In this document: piece by piece, positions 22,681-35,711 of the stretch
Numbering within the stretch: the stretch's first letter is position 1
How the letters are laid out: every line of letters begins with the position of its first letter
Assembly: GCF_004337985.1 (NCBI RefSeq)
Contig: NC_043740.1
Span: 3,967,030-4,031,029 of the forward strand
Reading direction: 5' to 3'
DNA: 64,000 nucleotides
From: Pyricularia pennisetigena
Lineage: Eukaryota > Ascomycota > Sordariomycetes > Magnaporthales > Pyriculariaceae
The notes under the pieces: generated by a model
What the model was told of the DNA's origin: nothing
The model's database searches: none
What the model saw: the letters and a program-made list of their open reading frames with translations, nothing else
Position numbers and translations under genes: made by a program

Positions 22681-25600
22681 ATGCAGCAGATACACGCGCA
22701 GCGGGAACAATCTACTACTGCCCTCAACTGCGACGGCGCAACAACTCGCAGACGGAAAGACGAAAAACAGCAAAAAAAGACCAACTCGGATGCTGCATCT
22801 CATAAAATGGTAGCCAAGGGCATCGACATGGAGGCCTTGTCTCCGAGAGATGCTAACGCCCAGCGCCCGCAGAGGGTCAATGACTTGAAGACCAAAGCCA
22901 CAGCGCAGCTCAAGGCCAACAAAGAAAAGGAACACCCACCGCCGCCGCCGCCGCACGTAACAGAGCCGCCGAGCAACGACTGCAAAGATGGCAACGTGTA
23001 TCAGGTCGGCAAGCTGCTGGGCAAGGGCGGCTTCGCTGTCTGCTACGAGGGCCAGCTCCCGGGAACACGGAAAAAATTTGCTCTCAAGATCGTCAAGAGC
23101 AAGATGCCCAGCAAGATGGAGCAGAAGGTAGGAAGGCGGGCCTTGCAGAATGCCATAGGTACTGTTAGTTCGCTGCTTTTACTAACGTGCGGTCTCGTTC
23201 GCCACAGTTCCAAACCGAGTTGCAAATACATTCCAAAATGCGACAGGTCAACATTGTCCAATTCTACCGCGCATTCTCGTTTGAGAGCTCCACCTACCTC
23301 GTCCTGGAGCTCTGTCCCAACGGGTCTCTAATGGATATGGTCAAGCGTCGCAAGGGAGTCACCGAGGCAGAGGTTCGCTTCTACTCTGTTCAGATTGCTG
23401 GCGCCATCAAGTACATGCACTCCAAGGGGATTATCCACCGTGACTTGAAGATGGGCAACATCTTCCTCGACAGGCAAATGAACGCAAAGATTGGTGACTT
23501 TGGCCTGGCTGCGCTACTGGTTACGGGCAGAGATATGCAGACCATCCGAAGGACGACTCTCTGCGGAACGCCAAACTACATTGCCCCCGAGATTTTGGAA
23601 AAGGGCCGAAAAGGACATGACCACAACGTTGACATCTGGAGCTTGGGCGTGATAGTGTAAGCTCTGCTCATCAATCCATGAGCATATGCCATGGTGTCTA
23701 GTATTGAGAACTGCGGGAAAGATGCTAACTGTGGCGTTTGCTGCCGCTTCCAGGTTTGCTATGCTGACTTCGAAACCACCTTTCCAATCCACGACAACGG
23801 ACGAGATCTACCGACGTGCGCGGGAGCGAGATTATGAATGGCCAACTATGGAAAGCTCAAACAGGATAATTAGCAAAGAGGCTAAGGATCTCGTCGCAAC
23901 TATGCTCGAAGATGCAGACAGGAGGCCTGATCCAGACAGCATCGTTCAGCACCCATTCTTCCTAGCTGGCTACATGCCTTCATCAGACGACATGACCCCG
24001 AAGCTGCGGGAATACCCTCCCGACAAGGACTGCTTCTATAATTATCCCCGCAATGAAGAGGAGGAGGTGGAGAACCTGTTGGCTCTCAAGGAGATGTGCA
24101 AGTCCTGCGAGGTGGGACCATGGAACGAGGTGCAGGTGGTACTCCGTCCAGTATGGAGGGAGATGGCTGCTGAAGAGAAGGCCGGTCTAACCCCCATTAT
24201 TCCGTTGGAAGAAGGCATTGTCTACCGACCTTTTGACGAGGTGGCCAAGGAGATTAGGGCACAACAGAAGTTTACACCCCAGACCTCGACTTCCCATGCC
24301 AGAACGAAACAGGAGGAGCACAGCCAGGCTACGCGGAATCCTCTTCCAGACTCAGCAAAGCCACCACCCCAGAGCTTTGCGGCTCAGCAGCGGGCCCAGG
24401 GAAGGGCCATCAAAGCTCCGGGAACAATTCGTCTTGAGGAAGTTCGGGAGCCCATTACCAAACAGTCCAGTACTGTGCGCAGCAGAGCAAAGAAGGATGC
24501 AGACGTCGTCGTCTCTGTAGCACCGGTAGAAGCTCCAGCAGCAACGGTGTCTAGCATTACTAGGAGTGTGTCAGGCCAGTCGCTCCAAGCACGTGAGCAG
24601 ACTCTCACCCTGCGTGGCAGCACGCGATCAGCCAGGCCACAGCTCACAAGCAGCCGGACTGAGCCTATTCTCCGCAAGGTTAGCGGTGATTCGGATGCGC
24701 AACCAACAGCAACACGGCGAAGTGCCACGCCACCTGCATCAACACAGAGCAACGACCAAGTCAGCTTATTCAACCCCTCGGAATTCCGGGAGAAGGTTCC
24801 AGAGACAAGACCCGATTTTGTTTTGGACCGTCTCAGGAAACTCCAGGCCGAGTTGGAGCGGGCTCTTAATTCACGATCGATGGCGTACGTTTCGACACGA
24901 GAGAAGACGCCATCACCGCCGCACATAGTGGTCAAGTGGGTTGACTATACAAACAAGTTCGGCCTCGGCTACATCCTGAGCGATGGCACCATTGGCTGTA
25001 TCTTGAGACAGATGCCAACTCATGACGGCTCCAAGTCGCTCATGTTGCCACCAGCCTGTCTCTTGGTCCACGACGGTGAGCGTCACATACGAAGAAAGAA
25101 CGATGTATCGTACCCAGACCGCCATCAGATCCTGCCAATGGGAGAGAGCATCTACTTCTACGAGAACTATGGAGAGGACGGCCTATCACGGGTGCGAGTA
25201 GATCCAAGGAACTTCAAAGTCCCTGTTGGTCCCGACGGAGTTGCTGCAAAGCTTTCGGCAGGCAAAGACGTCTTTGACCATCGCAAGCGTGAGCGAATCG
25301 TGCTCTGGAAAAAATTTGCCAACTACATGCTTGCATACGGGCGCGAGCTGGAGGGCGAAGGTGACGAGGCTCCTATTCCGGTACCAAAGATTACTGATCT
25401 CACGTCTGCCCCGAACGACCTGGTCACCTTTTATCAACGTTTCGGCGACGTGGGCTGCTGGCACTTTAGCGATGGTCATGTCCAGGTAGGACAACCTCCC
25501 CTCCCTTTTCTTTTCACTCTCCCACAGTTTGATAATTCAAATACTTACTGACGTCTTTTTCTCACGACAGTTCAACTTTCCAGACCATACCAAAATTGTG

Positions 25601-26098
25601 CTGGATGCGACAGGCACTTGGTGCCACTTCTGGCATCTGCCCGAGGATGCCGCCAACAAGCTCGCCACCGAAGGCGCACTCGACGAGTCATCCTTGGACG
25701 CTCGCAGTGTCCTCTCGTACCCTCTTCAGACACTGCTGAACTTTACGGTTCCTTCCAAGGCGACTTCTCGCGCCGCCAACGCTTCTCGATGTCGGCCCGA
25801 GATTCCAGCCGAGCTGCAGAGCATCCCAGGTGCCAACGACTTCCGACGCAAGATCGATTTTATCAAGAATGTGGTCAAAGAGTGGGTGGTCAACGGCGGA
25901 ATCGGAAATAGCGACATGTCCCGCGAGCGTCGTATCCGCTGGGCTGGCTACCGTGAGACCAAGACGACCCAGGGCCCGCTCAAACACGTCTGGGTAACTA
26001 TAGGCTCAAGGCGCGGCGATGAGCGTTACACCTCAATGTGGGATCCACGCAAGCCCAATGAGTTCGGCCCCGATATCGACGACACCAAGAAGCCCTAG
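22681..26098 (+). CDS. Polo-like kinase (Cdc5/Plo1/PlkA family)
   Basis: Four exons, 22681-23127, 23208-23656, 23754-25485 and 25571-26098, give 1051 residues (1009 if started at the in-frame ATG at 22807). The kinase domain covers about 105-365: P-loop GKGGFAVCYEG, lysine in FALKIVKSK, catalytic HRDLKMGN near 225, DFG in IGDFGLAAL, activation loop TLCGTPNYIAPEIL with the polo-type threonine, and VDIWSLGVIVFAML. A disordered linker follows. The first polo box starts near 690 (KWVDYTNKFGLGYILSDGT) and the second near 820 (DLVTFYQRFGDVGCWHFSDG, then FPDHTKIVLDATG). Polo kinases drive mitotic entry, spindle pole function and septation. The N terminus has a PPPPPPP run. About 200 residues longer than typical yeast or animal forms, mainly through the linker and C terminus. 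Confidence 0.95.
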
Positions 26099-27271
26099 GC
26101 TGGGTAGTCTTGAGGGTCGCCATGATTCAGCTGTTTGTTTGTTTTCTTTTTTTGGAGATGCATACTAGATACCTCTGGGCGTTCACTCCCTCCTGCCACT
26201 ACAGGAAGGTGTTTTTTTTTTTCTTTTCTTCTTTCTTTCAGCATCGGCATCGTCCCTTATTGTTCGTTTGATGCTTGATGATTCCCCTCTCATGATTCAT
26301 GACGGCGCATCTTTTCTGTTGGCATACTTGATATAATCTTTTTCATCCATTGTTACTGTTTCTTAATCATATATTCTTTTTCTCTTTCAGTCTCTGGTCA
26401 TTCGTTATTTTCAGCCTCAATTCGGCACGAAGCACGCGAAAGCACAGTCTATACTCAATGAGAGGTCTCATCCTCACTGTGAAACTGACCTGATCGAGTC
26501 AATCTTCGCTCTTAGACGTGGAAGCAAGACTCGACTTAGCCTCGTGTCGAAAGTGCAGACAAGTTGAAAATTATGGTGACAAGATCATGGGCCCGATACA
26601 AGCAAATGTCTTCCATGTATGCATATACGAGTATCCGATACTTCGGCCTGCATAACCTCGCTTATCATTTGGTTCAAAAAGAGACCATGCTACCGCTTTT
26701 ATCATCATAATACCTGGACAGATGAGGAAGAAATTTAGAGGAGAATAAGACAGAGAACAAAAGAAAAAAAAAAAAAAAACATGACAGCCAGTGACAAAGT
26801 ATCAAACGCTGTCTCAAATTTGTGAATGGACATTCAGGATGCTAGCAGAGGACGCAAAGTAGGCCATCTTCTCACAGGTAATATTGCTCAAGAACACCAG
26901 CTATACTAGGACAGGGGAAGAGGAGAACAACAGTTGTTGGAAAAATTGGGATATCTTTAAAATGCCCATCCGAAAGATCAAGTCGTAGTGGGATAAGCCA
27001 TGTGCAACCATGATGCTTGGGCTCCAAGAAAGAAAAGAAAAAAAAGGGAAAAAAAGCTATCAACCTAAGACTAACAAAACTTTCTTTCCATCACGATCAC
27101 CTTGAGCGCGGTAAAGGGAATTGGAACAACATGTCACGTCCAACTTGCGGAGAAAGAGAAGAAAAAAAAAAAAAAAAAAAACCATCGTAATCATCATCCT
27201 CCTCAACACCACTGAAGCCCACCTCCTCCGTAGCACACCGCAATGCAGCAGCCTGCTGGCTGGCGGCATAT
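26099..27271. other. Intergenic between convergent polo kinase and WD40 genes
   Basis: T-rich kinase 3'UTR followed by A-rich sequence, with A runs near 26763-26780 and 27162-27181. No gene seen. Confidence 0.6.
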
Positions 27272-29988
27272 CTAGAAAAATGCCTGCCCGTCTAAAGCAG
27301 CACTGATGTTCCTTCTCTTGGCGCGTGCCTGCCGGCTCCATCGCGTCGAGAAGGCTATATTCTCCTGGGGCCAGTCGTACGGCAGTGCAGTAGCATCCGA
27401 TGCACATTCCAAGTCGGCTTCTCGGTCCCATGGATGTCTTGAGGCATAACCACGCCCCCGATATCGTCCATAGCTACCCGGCCAGACCAGTTTTGAATTC
27501 GAATTGCCGTCGCCGCCACCGCCGCCCTTCACAACTTCTCTCGCCTGCAAAGGGCCCCGTCTGTATTGCTCAACCTCTTCCGCAGACCCATTGACGTCCA
27601 TGCAGCGCTCCAACTGCAAAATACCACCACGCGTGCTGTCGGGCAAGAACACAAACAGCTCGCGGCCCTGCTTGGGCTCAAACGCAACACCACCAATCTC
27701 ACTGAAGACATCGATAGTCTGCTTGGTCTCGAAGGTGCGGGCGTCAATAATATTCACAAAGTCGGCTTCCTCTGCCGCAACCAGCACGCGCTGGCCGGAC
27801 CCAGCCGGACTGAAGCGGAGTGACCGGCAGCCCGCCATTTCGGTGCGAATGCTGGCCAAGGGTCTGCGCCAACTACGAGCGTCCCAGATTGTGACGACGC
27901 GGTCCTGGAACCCCGTCGCTACCGTCCAGCCGTCGTCGGCCCATGCGCACGCAAAACCGTGATCGCGATGCGCCCTCAGTATTTGTTCAGGCTCTATCTT
28001 GATGCCTCCATCCTCGCCAGAGCGCTGGCTCGAGGATGCCCGAAACTGAATGCGGCCGCCCTCGGCGGGGACGACCAGAATGTCCTGGTGATCGCCCACC
28101 ATAACGCGCAACTGGGAATCGGGCGACACGGCACTGCAGTTGATGGGAAAGGGGAACATCGTCTCGTGTACAATGGTGTCTGTAGCGATATCCAGGACGC
28201 GGAAGCCCGCATCGTTTGAAGCGAAGTAGGCGTGTGGAATATTAGATCGACGTGGCTTCTCGACCTGCGCGTGGTTGGTAATGGCAGACGGGCTGGTAGT
28301 CAGGGTGCCCCATGTCTGTTTCTGCTCTTCTCCTTCATAATCGCCATTTAGGTTGCGCACAACATACTCTCCGTTGAAGTTGCCGCTCACCAGGACACCG
28401 TGCGCGGCGTCGATGGTCGAGATGGGCACCTCAGTGCTCTCCTGTTGATTCAAGGCAACCTCGGTCTTGCCGGAGATGGGGTCGTACTGATGAACAACAC
28501 CCTTGCCAGTGTAGAAAACTTGGCATCTGGAGGTGCACGCAGTCAGGTTGCGCAGTTGGAAATGGGCCAGGTGAGTGTTCTTCTGAATCTCCATCCGCCT
28601 AAACCGGAAGAAATTATCCGTCTTGGGCAGGACAACATCAGGCAAGTGTGGCTGGCGAGGAAAGCCCGTCAGCATGTTATCTCTCATTCATCAACAATTT
28701 CGGCGCGGCAAAATTTGCAACTCACCCTCCATATATCTGCGCCCTTGGTGTTGACGAAGTTGTGGTATGTCAACAGCCTCCGTTCCCTGGCCTCATTTCT
28801 CGTGACACCCATGTCGTGCCAATCGACACCCTGCATATCACACTTGTCGCCCTTGAGGTCTTTGTATTCGACGTAAAAGGCATCTCGCTTCCACTGATCT
28901 TGGGCGCTGTCTATCCGAGGTACCTTGCTTCGAGGTCCGTGAGCTCGAATGCCACTGCGGCCCTGGCGCGCCCAGCGGAATACAAAGGCATCCAGCCCCA
29001 AGTTGGTCGGCGCCAGTAGGTTGCCGTTGGTGAGCAAATGCTCGAACACTGGGAGGTAAATGGGTGCTCCAAGTGGCTGGCCAGCTCCCGAGATGGCCAA
29101 AACGGGACTTATTGAGCCAAGTTCAAGCCCTACTATGTTCATTGCTGCCTGGTATTCTGCTTCATCGATTTGATAGACGCTGGCGGGCATGGACGAGGTC
29201 GAAGCCCCACCTCCGCTTAAGGGATTCGGGCCTGTGTTGGGGAGATGAGACAGCTCGGGCGCCGCTAAGAACTCGCCGAATACATCGCCGAACGGAGGTA
29301 AGGAAGGAGGGGGGACTGTATTCGAAAACATGGACTGGAACTGGTGAGTTGATGCAACATCTTGGTCATCATCTTCGCTATCCATGTCGACATCATGGTT
29401 GTTGAGCATAGATACTACATCCATGTAATCTGCATCAATAATGGATTCGCCGTCGTCACCGCCGGGAAGTCCGAATGGGTAATAATCGGTTTCGGGTATT
29501 GGCATCGGAGGATTGTCTGGTGAGGAGGGAATGTGGGTTGCAGAAATGGCCGAGTGGATGGTATCATCATGGTCGGCAGGTGGCGAGGCTGGCAGCGGCG
29601 CCATGTCTTCTTCCTCTTTCATGTTTCCCACAGCGTTCACGGTGTGGGTGGGTGGACTGTAGTATTGCAGGGGCACTCCATGATCCGACTGGTCATCCTC
29701 ATCTTCCTCATCTGGTCTCCAACCCTGTTCAACATGCGCTTGGGGAAGTGCATCGTCGCTCCGTGGTCGTGATCGTGATGTTGACTGGGGTCTCGAGGTG
29801 TGCGTGTAGGTGACAGTCGTGTTCTGGACAGAACGACCGCCGTCAGACGAGTCGCTGCTGCCGAGGCCGTCAAGAGGTGCCTCGTCGAGTCGCGCGCCGC
29901 CGGATGGTTGGAAATCGGACACGGAAGATGAAGACTGCGTCCATGGAATCGCAGCGGGGGGCTCGTCCGACAGGTGCGGTGGCGGCAT
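27272..29988 (-). CDS. WD40-repeat protein with long acidic, disordered N terminus
   Basis: Two exons, 29988-28726 and 28651-27272, give 880 residues with one 74-nt GT-AG intron (donor GTGAGT). Residues 1-250 are S/P/D/E-rich and disordered. A conserved block at about 300-430 follows (PVFEHLLTNGNLLAPTNLG; RRLLTYHNFVNTKGADIW). The C-terminal half is a beta-propeller with WD-like repeats, for example CSAVSPDSQLRVMVGDHQDI, FACAWADDGWTVATGFQDRV, TIWDARSW and CRSLRFSPAGSGQ. The blade ending VMVGDHQDILVVPA resembles the fungal DUF2415 WD40 group, tentatively. A GGGGG run and a basic tail end the protein. It is probably a scaffold; I see no catalytic domain and do not assign a pathway. Confidence 0.85.
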
Positions 29989-31949
29989 GGCGAGTCGGGT
30001 ATGATTTGCTCGATCGATCGGCCTATGTCTCTCCTGCCAATCCCTCGATGGTTATCTGCGGCTGGCGGGTGATTATTGCGGCGGCGGCATCTCACCCAGC
30101 CGGGTGTGGCCACGCACGGCAACGAACTTGAATGCTCGTTTGCTTTGACGTTGGTCCTCGGCCCGCGCTGAGTGAGTCTAACGATGAGACAAATGTTGCC
30201 TATTCAGATGGCCGGAATCCTCGTCCTCCCTTTTTGCCGATGAGTGACGAAGAAAGCGATTTGAAAAAAAAAAAAAAAATTGCATGAAAACAAATAGCAG
30301 CAGAGGCTTTGCCTGGTTATGACGAAGTCTTTGAGATACGGCAGATTGTCGTTGGTTCTGTTCAAGGCTCAGTCAGTCAGACCGTGCGCGCGCTGTCAAT
30401 CCAAGCCCAGTTGAATACGTGGGGACCTCACACTCCGCCTAAGAAGTGGAGTGGGTTCGATCGGTTGTGGGTGGGTGCGGCCTGCTGCTGGCTGGCGCTG
30501 GTGGCCAAGTGGATGGATGGGATGGAATGAATCCAGCGAATGGTACGTCGTGTTGTGCGGAGTACCTAAATAGTAGGCGGCATAAAGCACTGTACGACTA
30601 GGTACATAGACAGGCAGGAACAATCCGACGCTGTGTGAGGTTACGCGGATATGTTTCTTATTTTGTTTTTAAATTTAGCAAAGATGGAGGGGAGGAAGAA
30701 AAAAAAAACGATTGAAGGAAAAGCGGATAGAAAAATTATTCTCGTCAGAAAGAAGGTACCCAGTCCAGCCGCCCGCTCGTCGGCACTCAGAAAACCCATG
30801 CGACGATCTGCTACTGTCAATTTTCGCCTTTTTAGTGGGCTTTCCTCGGTAGGTGGCGCTGGTTGCCCCGTGCAGTGAGGTCTCTCTCTGCATGGAGTAA
30901 GCGCTGTCTTGAAAGCGAGGCAAGTTGGAAAGCAAGGGTTGGCTTCGGTTAATACGTTGTCGCTGCCCAATCGTGCGGTCAAGTCTCATATATATAGCCA
31001 CCAAGATAAAGATAGTGTTTACTATAAGCACTTTTGAACCCAAGGTATTCTTGACTGGTTGGAGTGACCCACCCGCGCCTCCATTCCCAACCCTAAGTCT
31101 AGATAGACTAGAAGTCGATGTTTTTGTCGCCCACTGGCCTCTTTCAGAACTCGAGCAAGGGACACTATTAGTCAGAAGCCATTCTTCTTCTCCTCATCGC
31201 TCTGTTTTCTTCTTCTTTGTTTTCTGTATTGTCCCTTTCCTTGCCTTCCATTTTTCTCTCCGCTCTGCTAGTTTTCTTCATTCGGCGACCTGCATTTGAC
31301 AACGCTGCAGCTGATATCGCTTTCGATGGTGCTATCTGTGTCTTTGCGTTCGTACCCAGTAGATGTGCCTGTGCGTGAGTGTGAATGGACAAAATGGAAC
31401 CCACTTGCATGCGGCATCTTCCCTCGTGCAACCGAAAAGTTCCGTTCCACCTTCGACCGCCACTGCGCAGACCAGTGAAAGTATACCCGCCGGCCAAACA
31501 CTTGAAAGATTTCATTGATGCAGCATCAGCATTCACAAGAACCGATTTACAATTGCTTTGCACGTGTTCTAATATCGAGGTAAGAGGTGATGACGTATGT
31601 TAGACAAAGCCAATCAACAAAAAGCACACAGACAGGTTCAACACTTTCGTCTGCCCAGAAAAGAACCGAGCAGGAGAAAAAAAAAAAAGACGGTGTATGA
31701 TATAGAGCAACAACAGAACAGAATCGTCTCTTGGGGTTGACTGTGGAGGGCGAGGTAGAAGACACGATAATTCCTCGGCAAAGGCTTTCGCCTGAAACTC
31801 TCTAAAATAATATTTCAATACATAAAATGCTGGCCATGATTATAAGTCAATGATAAGGGACAACCGCTTTCCACCATACTGCGTCTGCAGGCCATAACTG
31901 CAGAGAGCAGAGTCTAAATTAAATCCATACTCATAACAAGTTTACCCCA
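29989..31949. other. Intergenic between WD40 gene and chitin synthase gene
   Basis: Upstream region of the WD40 gene and 3' flank of the chitin synthase gene. It contains an A14 run near 30267 and smaller A runs near 30700 and 31678. No supportable gene. Confidence 0.55.
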
Positions 31950-34900
31950 TCACGCGTCAGAGTAGTACTCGTCGTACTGCTGCTGGTGATGGTGCGGTGG
32001 CGCGCTTGCCCAAACTCCACTCGCCGTTCGTCCACCGCCCGTTACGTTTTCCCTGGAGCCCCAGTACTGGCTCTGCCGTGCCCTGCGGTCGCGCTCGAAC
32101 TCGGCCCAGCGCTTCATCGTGATCTTGCTGCTGTCGAACTCGCCCTCATACTCGATACCGGCCTTCTTTGTCTTCTCACCCGCCGTCTTGCGCGTGTCGC
32201 CCCACGAGAAGTCGTCAAACTTCCAGAATGCGTACGCCGGGAGGACGAAATTCCACACAGGTAGAGACAGGAGGTAGATAAGCATCCAGAGGACATAAGA
32301 CCATGAGTGCGCCGTTATAATGATGAGCACTGCCGGTAGACCCAGGATCAAGGCTAGCAGGACGAGCGGGATGATTTGAGGCGGTTGGTTGATGATTGAG
32401 ATTATTACTGCGTAAGGTCAAGTTAGTAAAAACGCTATCAAGAAGTCGAACAAGAGAACGCCGCCAACCGGCTACTTACCGACGTAGAATGTAAACGCAA
32501 TGGCAGCGGGCAGGACAAGAGTTCCGATCAGCTCGATGAAAATAACAAATTGCATGCTGAAACAAAATGTGCCACAAAGATCGCGGACCAGGATGAGTTC
32601 CATCAGGTTGTGAATAGTCGAGTTGATCCAGCGACGACGCTGAGACAGAAGTACCATGAAGGAGTCGGGAACAGTCGTCTTGCAGACAGCCTGCGGGACG
32701 AAGACTTGCTTGCGCTTGGGGAAGGTCCGTAGCATGAGAGTAGTCAAGTAACGGTCCTCTCCAAGAAGTAGCAGATTCTTCTTGTGCAGCGTATCGACAA
32801 CGTTTTCAGAGTAGTGCTCTACCACGTCCGGGTTGGCGAGAATGGGGACCCAGTAGTTTTGAGCCCCCTTGGGTGCCTTGATTCGGTACATGCAGAAGCA
32901 ACCGGGCAAGCAAGTGACACCACCAAACACAGATTCGAACGATTTGGAGAGGTGGTGTGAGATAAAGTACTCGAAGACCTGGATGGCAGAAACCCAACTG
33001 TCTCGCTTGTTTGCAATCTTGGTCTCGCCGCAAAGTCCCATGATTTCAGGGTCCTTCACCATGGCCGAGATCATGTGCGTAAGACTATCAGGGAATACCT
33101 TTGTGTCGGCATCCACCATCAACACGATTTCGTAAAAGTCGGGGGAAATACCCGTGACTTTCCACAAGCCGTTGAACATTTCGTACTCGAGCTCAGTCAT
33201 GCGCTCATCGAACATGACCTTCTGCAAGAACGACATCAGGATGATCTGACTGTCACGTTTGCCACGGTTACCAGGCTTCGACTTAACCATCTCGTCGGGA
33301 GTACCACATTTGACCACAACCATCATCGGCACGCGCTGTTGTTTATCCAAGGGGATGTTAGACTTAGCACCATAGTCGTAGAAACCAGCATAAATCTTTG
33401 CCATGTTGTGTCGCTTGGAGCCGCTGGCCACCGCCACATAGGAGAAAGCCTCGACATCTTCGACCGGAATGGTGTGATCTTTCATCATGCCGAGTACATA
33501 GTCAGGTGTAGACTTGGACTCTCCCTTGCCCTTGATGATGCCATCGCAAATAACGAGAATGACCTTGTGGCTGTTGGGATAATCTGTCATAGCAACCGAG
33601 TCGAGAGTGGTGCGAAGACCGAGTTCACCTTCGGAGTAGGCAGTGACTAGGCAGATGGTGTGGGCGAGCGGGAAACCAAATGGCATCCAGTCAGAGGGCG
33701 GCTGCGGCACAACAGAGTCGTGAATGAACCCGGCGGGGCCCGGACCTTCGATGGGGCCGGAACTGGTGGCGTAGGGGTCGCTCTTGAGGAAGCTTGTGCG
33801 GCTGTCGTTGGCCTGGCGGTAGACTGTAGAGCTGGGGCCCAGATAGCCGCCTGAGGCCTGGCTTGCCATGGTGGTAGGCATCGACTTGTTACGGGCGTTC
33901 CGTTCAGCGCCATAGACAGTCGAGAAGCGAGAAGTGGTGGGTAAGAAAGAGCTGCGTTTGCTGGTGTGATCTGAGCTGCTAGCGCCGGCCACACTGCTAC
34001 CGACATCGCCAGGCATCCGTGGAGGTGCGCGGTAGATGTCATCGCTCCAGTCCTCAATCTGCTTGTTGCGCTTGCGCTTGTCCGAAGTCTGAGAAGTCTT
34101 GTCTGCAGCGTAGTTCTTGCTGATAAACCACTGGAAGATCAGAGCAAGAGCAAAACGTGCCCCTACAACCGACAGAATGAGCGCCAAAGAAACGTAGAGC
34201 ACCACCTTGGCGGCAATGCAGCCAACGGTATCCGTGTCTACAGTGCCAACCTTGATGATCTCCTCGAAGCATTCGGCGATTTGTCTGTCGCCAGAGGCCA
34301 TGAACATGCGTGTGGCATCACGGCCCCTGATAGCACGGTTGGCGGCGTTGTTCTTGTCGCGTAGCTCTTCAAAACGACGGGGAATGTTGACCTCCTCCCT
34401 GTTGAACCAGAACAGAAGGTCAAGATCGAGAACGTTGCCAGAGTAAACGAACAAGTTGCGGCTGTTGTTTCGAATATCGTCCCATGTGAAGTAGACATCA
34501 GCGCTTTTCTCCAGCTGGGTGTAGAAGGTCGATCGAGCCAGCGGCGTCGTGTGACATGCGTAGCCAAAGTAGTACGGATAAGTCATGTTGGGTTGAGATG
34601 ATCCATCCTGATTGCGGGCGTGGCACGGGAAGTACCAAGCCAGGTTGTCGCCCTCTGACGGCACGTTCGAGTTTGGAGCTTTCGTGATGAGACCCTTGCA
34701 TCTACCATTCACGTTTTGGAACATGAAACTGCCGTCTGTTCCTCCATACCTTTCGGGAAGATCGTAAACCACATTTGCACCAGTTCCGTCGATGCGCTTG
34801 GGGATTCCCTCGGCGACCGGGTGATGGGATCCATCGAGGTTGTACGCTGTACCGTGAAAAATCATGTAACTGCGATCGACAGAGTTTATATGCAGGCGCA

Positions 34901-35711
34901 GGACGGGGCCGCCACAAACAGCCTGGTTAAAGCCAAACGTTAAGAAGCCTACGACGGCCATGATCATCAAGATGAGACTGATGAGACCAATCTTTTCGCG
35001 CCATGCCCTCCTCTGGGCCTTCGCGGGCATCCCGCAGCACTTCATGATGAAGTCGGGGCACCAGAACGTAATAATAGCGCAGTAAACGTTCCAGGCGCTG
35101 GGTGGTCTTAGTTGCTCTGGGATCTTTTCCTTACGCTTCCCCTCCTTTACGATTTTATTGTTCCTTCCCGACGCCCTACGCCGGGTGTTATCCGACTTCT
35201 CGGCTACCGTTTCGCGACCAGAGGCTTTCCTAGACTTACGTGGGATGTTCTCCTCACGTACACCTGAGCCGGAAGCCGAATTGGAGCCCGACGGCGGTCC
35301 GGATTCAGTCGCACCGGAAACATCCTCGAGGACAGGATCGTTGCCCGTCGACGAGGGTAGGGTGCTCATCTTGGCGGCATGCTTGCGGTAGTGATAGTTG
35401 GGATGGTCCTTGTCGATCCTATTCCTCTCTGGCCTGATCAAGCTTCTCTTCCTCTGAAATGGCTGGTCGGGGCCGTGCTCGAGTTGGTCGGCGGACGGGG
35501 ACAATGGGGCACTCTCTATGTTCGAGTTAGGCGATTTGATAGTTTCCGCAAACGAGTTCACTGAAGGCCCACGTTGATGTTGCCCACCCGTGACGGGGTA
35601 GTAACCACTGGCTTCTATATCATTCGGTCGATTACGCCTCGAGGGAGATTTTCGGTACGAGCTCCTCTGCTCATATGAGGGCTTTGCCCCTGGTCTCTCG
35701 GGAAGAGACAT
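31950..35711 (-). CDS. Class IV chitin synthase (yeast Chs3 type)
   Basis: Two exons, 35711-32480 and 32407-31950, with a 72-nt GT-AG intron, give 1229 residues, the usual length for class IV enzymes. They polymerise UDP-GlcNAc into chitin at the plasma membrane. The order is a basic disordered N terminus (1-200), membrane segments around 230-260 ([20 protein letters not shown]), a cytochrome-b5-like region ([20 protein letters not shown]), another membrane helix ([20 protein letters not shown]), then the GT2 domain. Catalytic residues are CDG near 722, DAD at 867-869, EDR near 985 and QRRRW at 1024-1028. Several C-terminal membrane helices follow, and the family motif [12 protein letters not shown] lies near the end. 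No myosin domain, so it is not class V/VII. The Skt5-type activator gene lies divergently 6 kb upstream. Confidence 0.95.
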
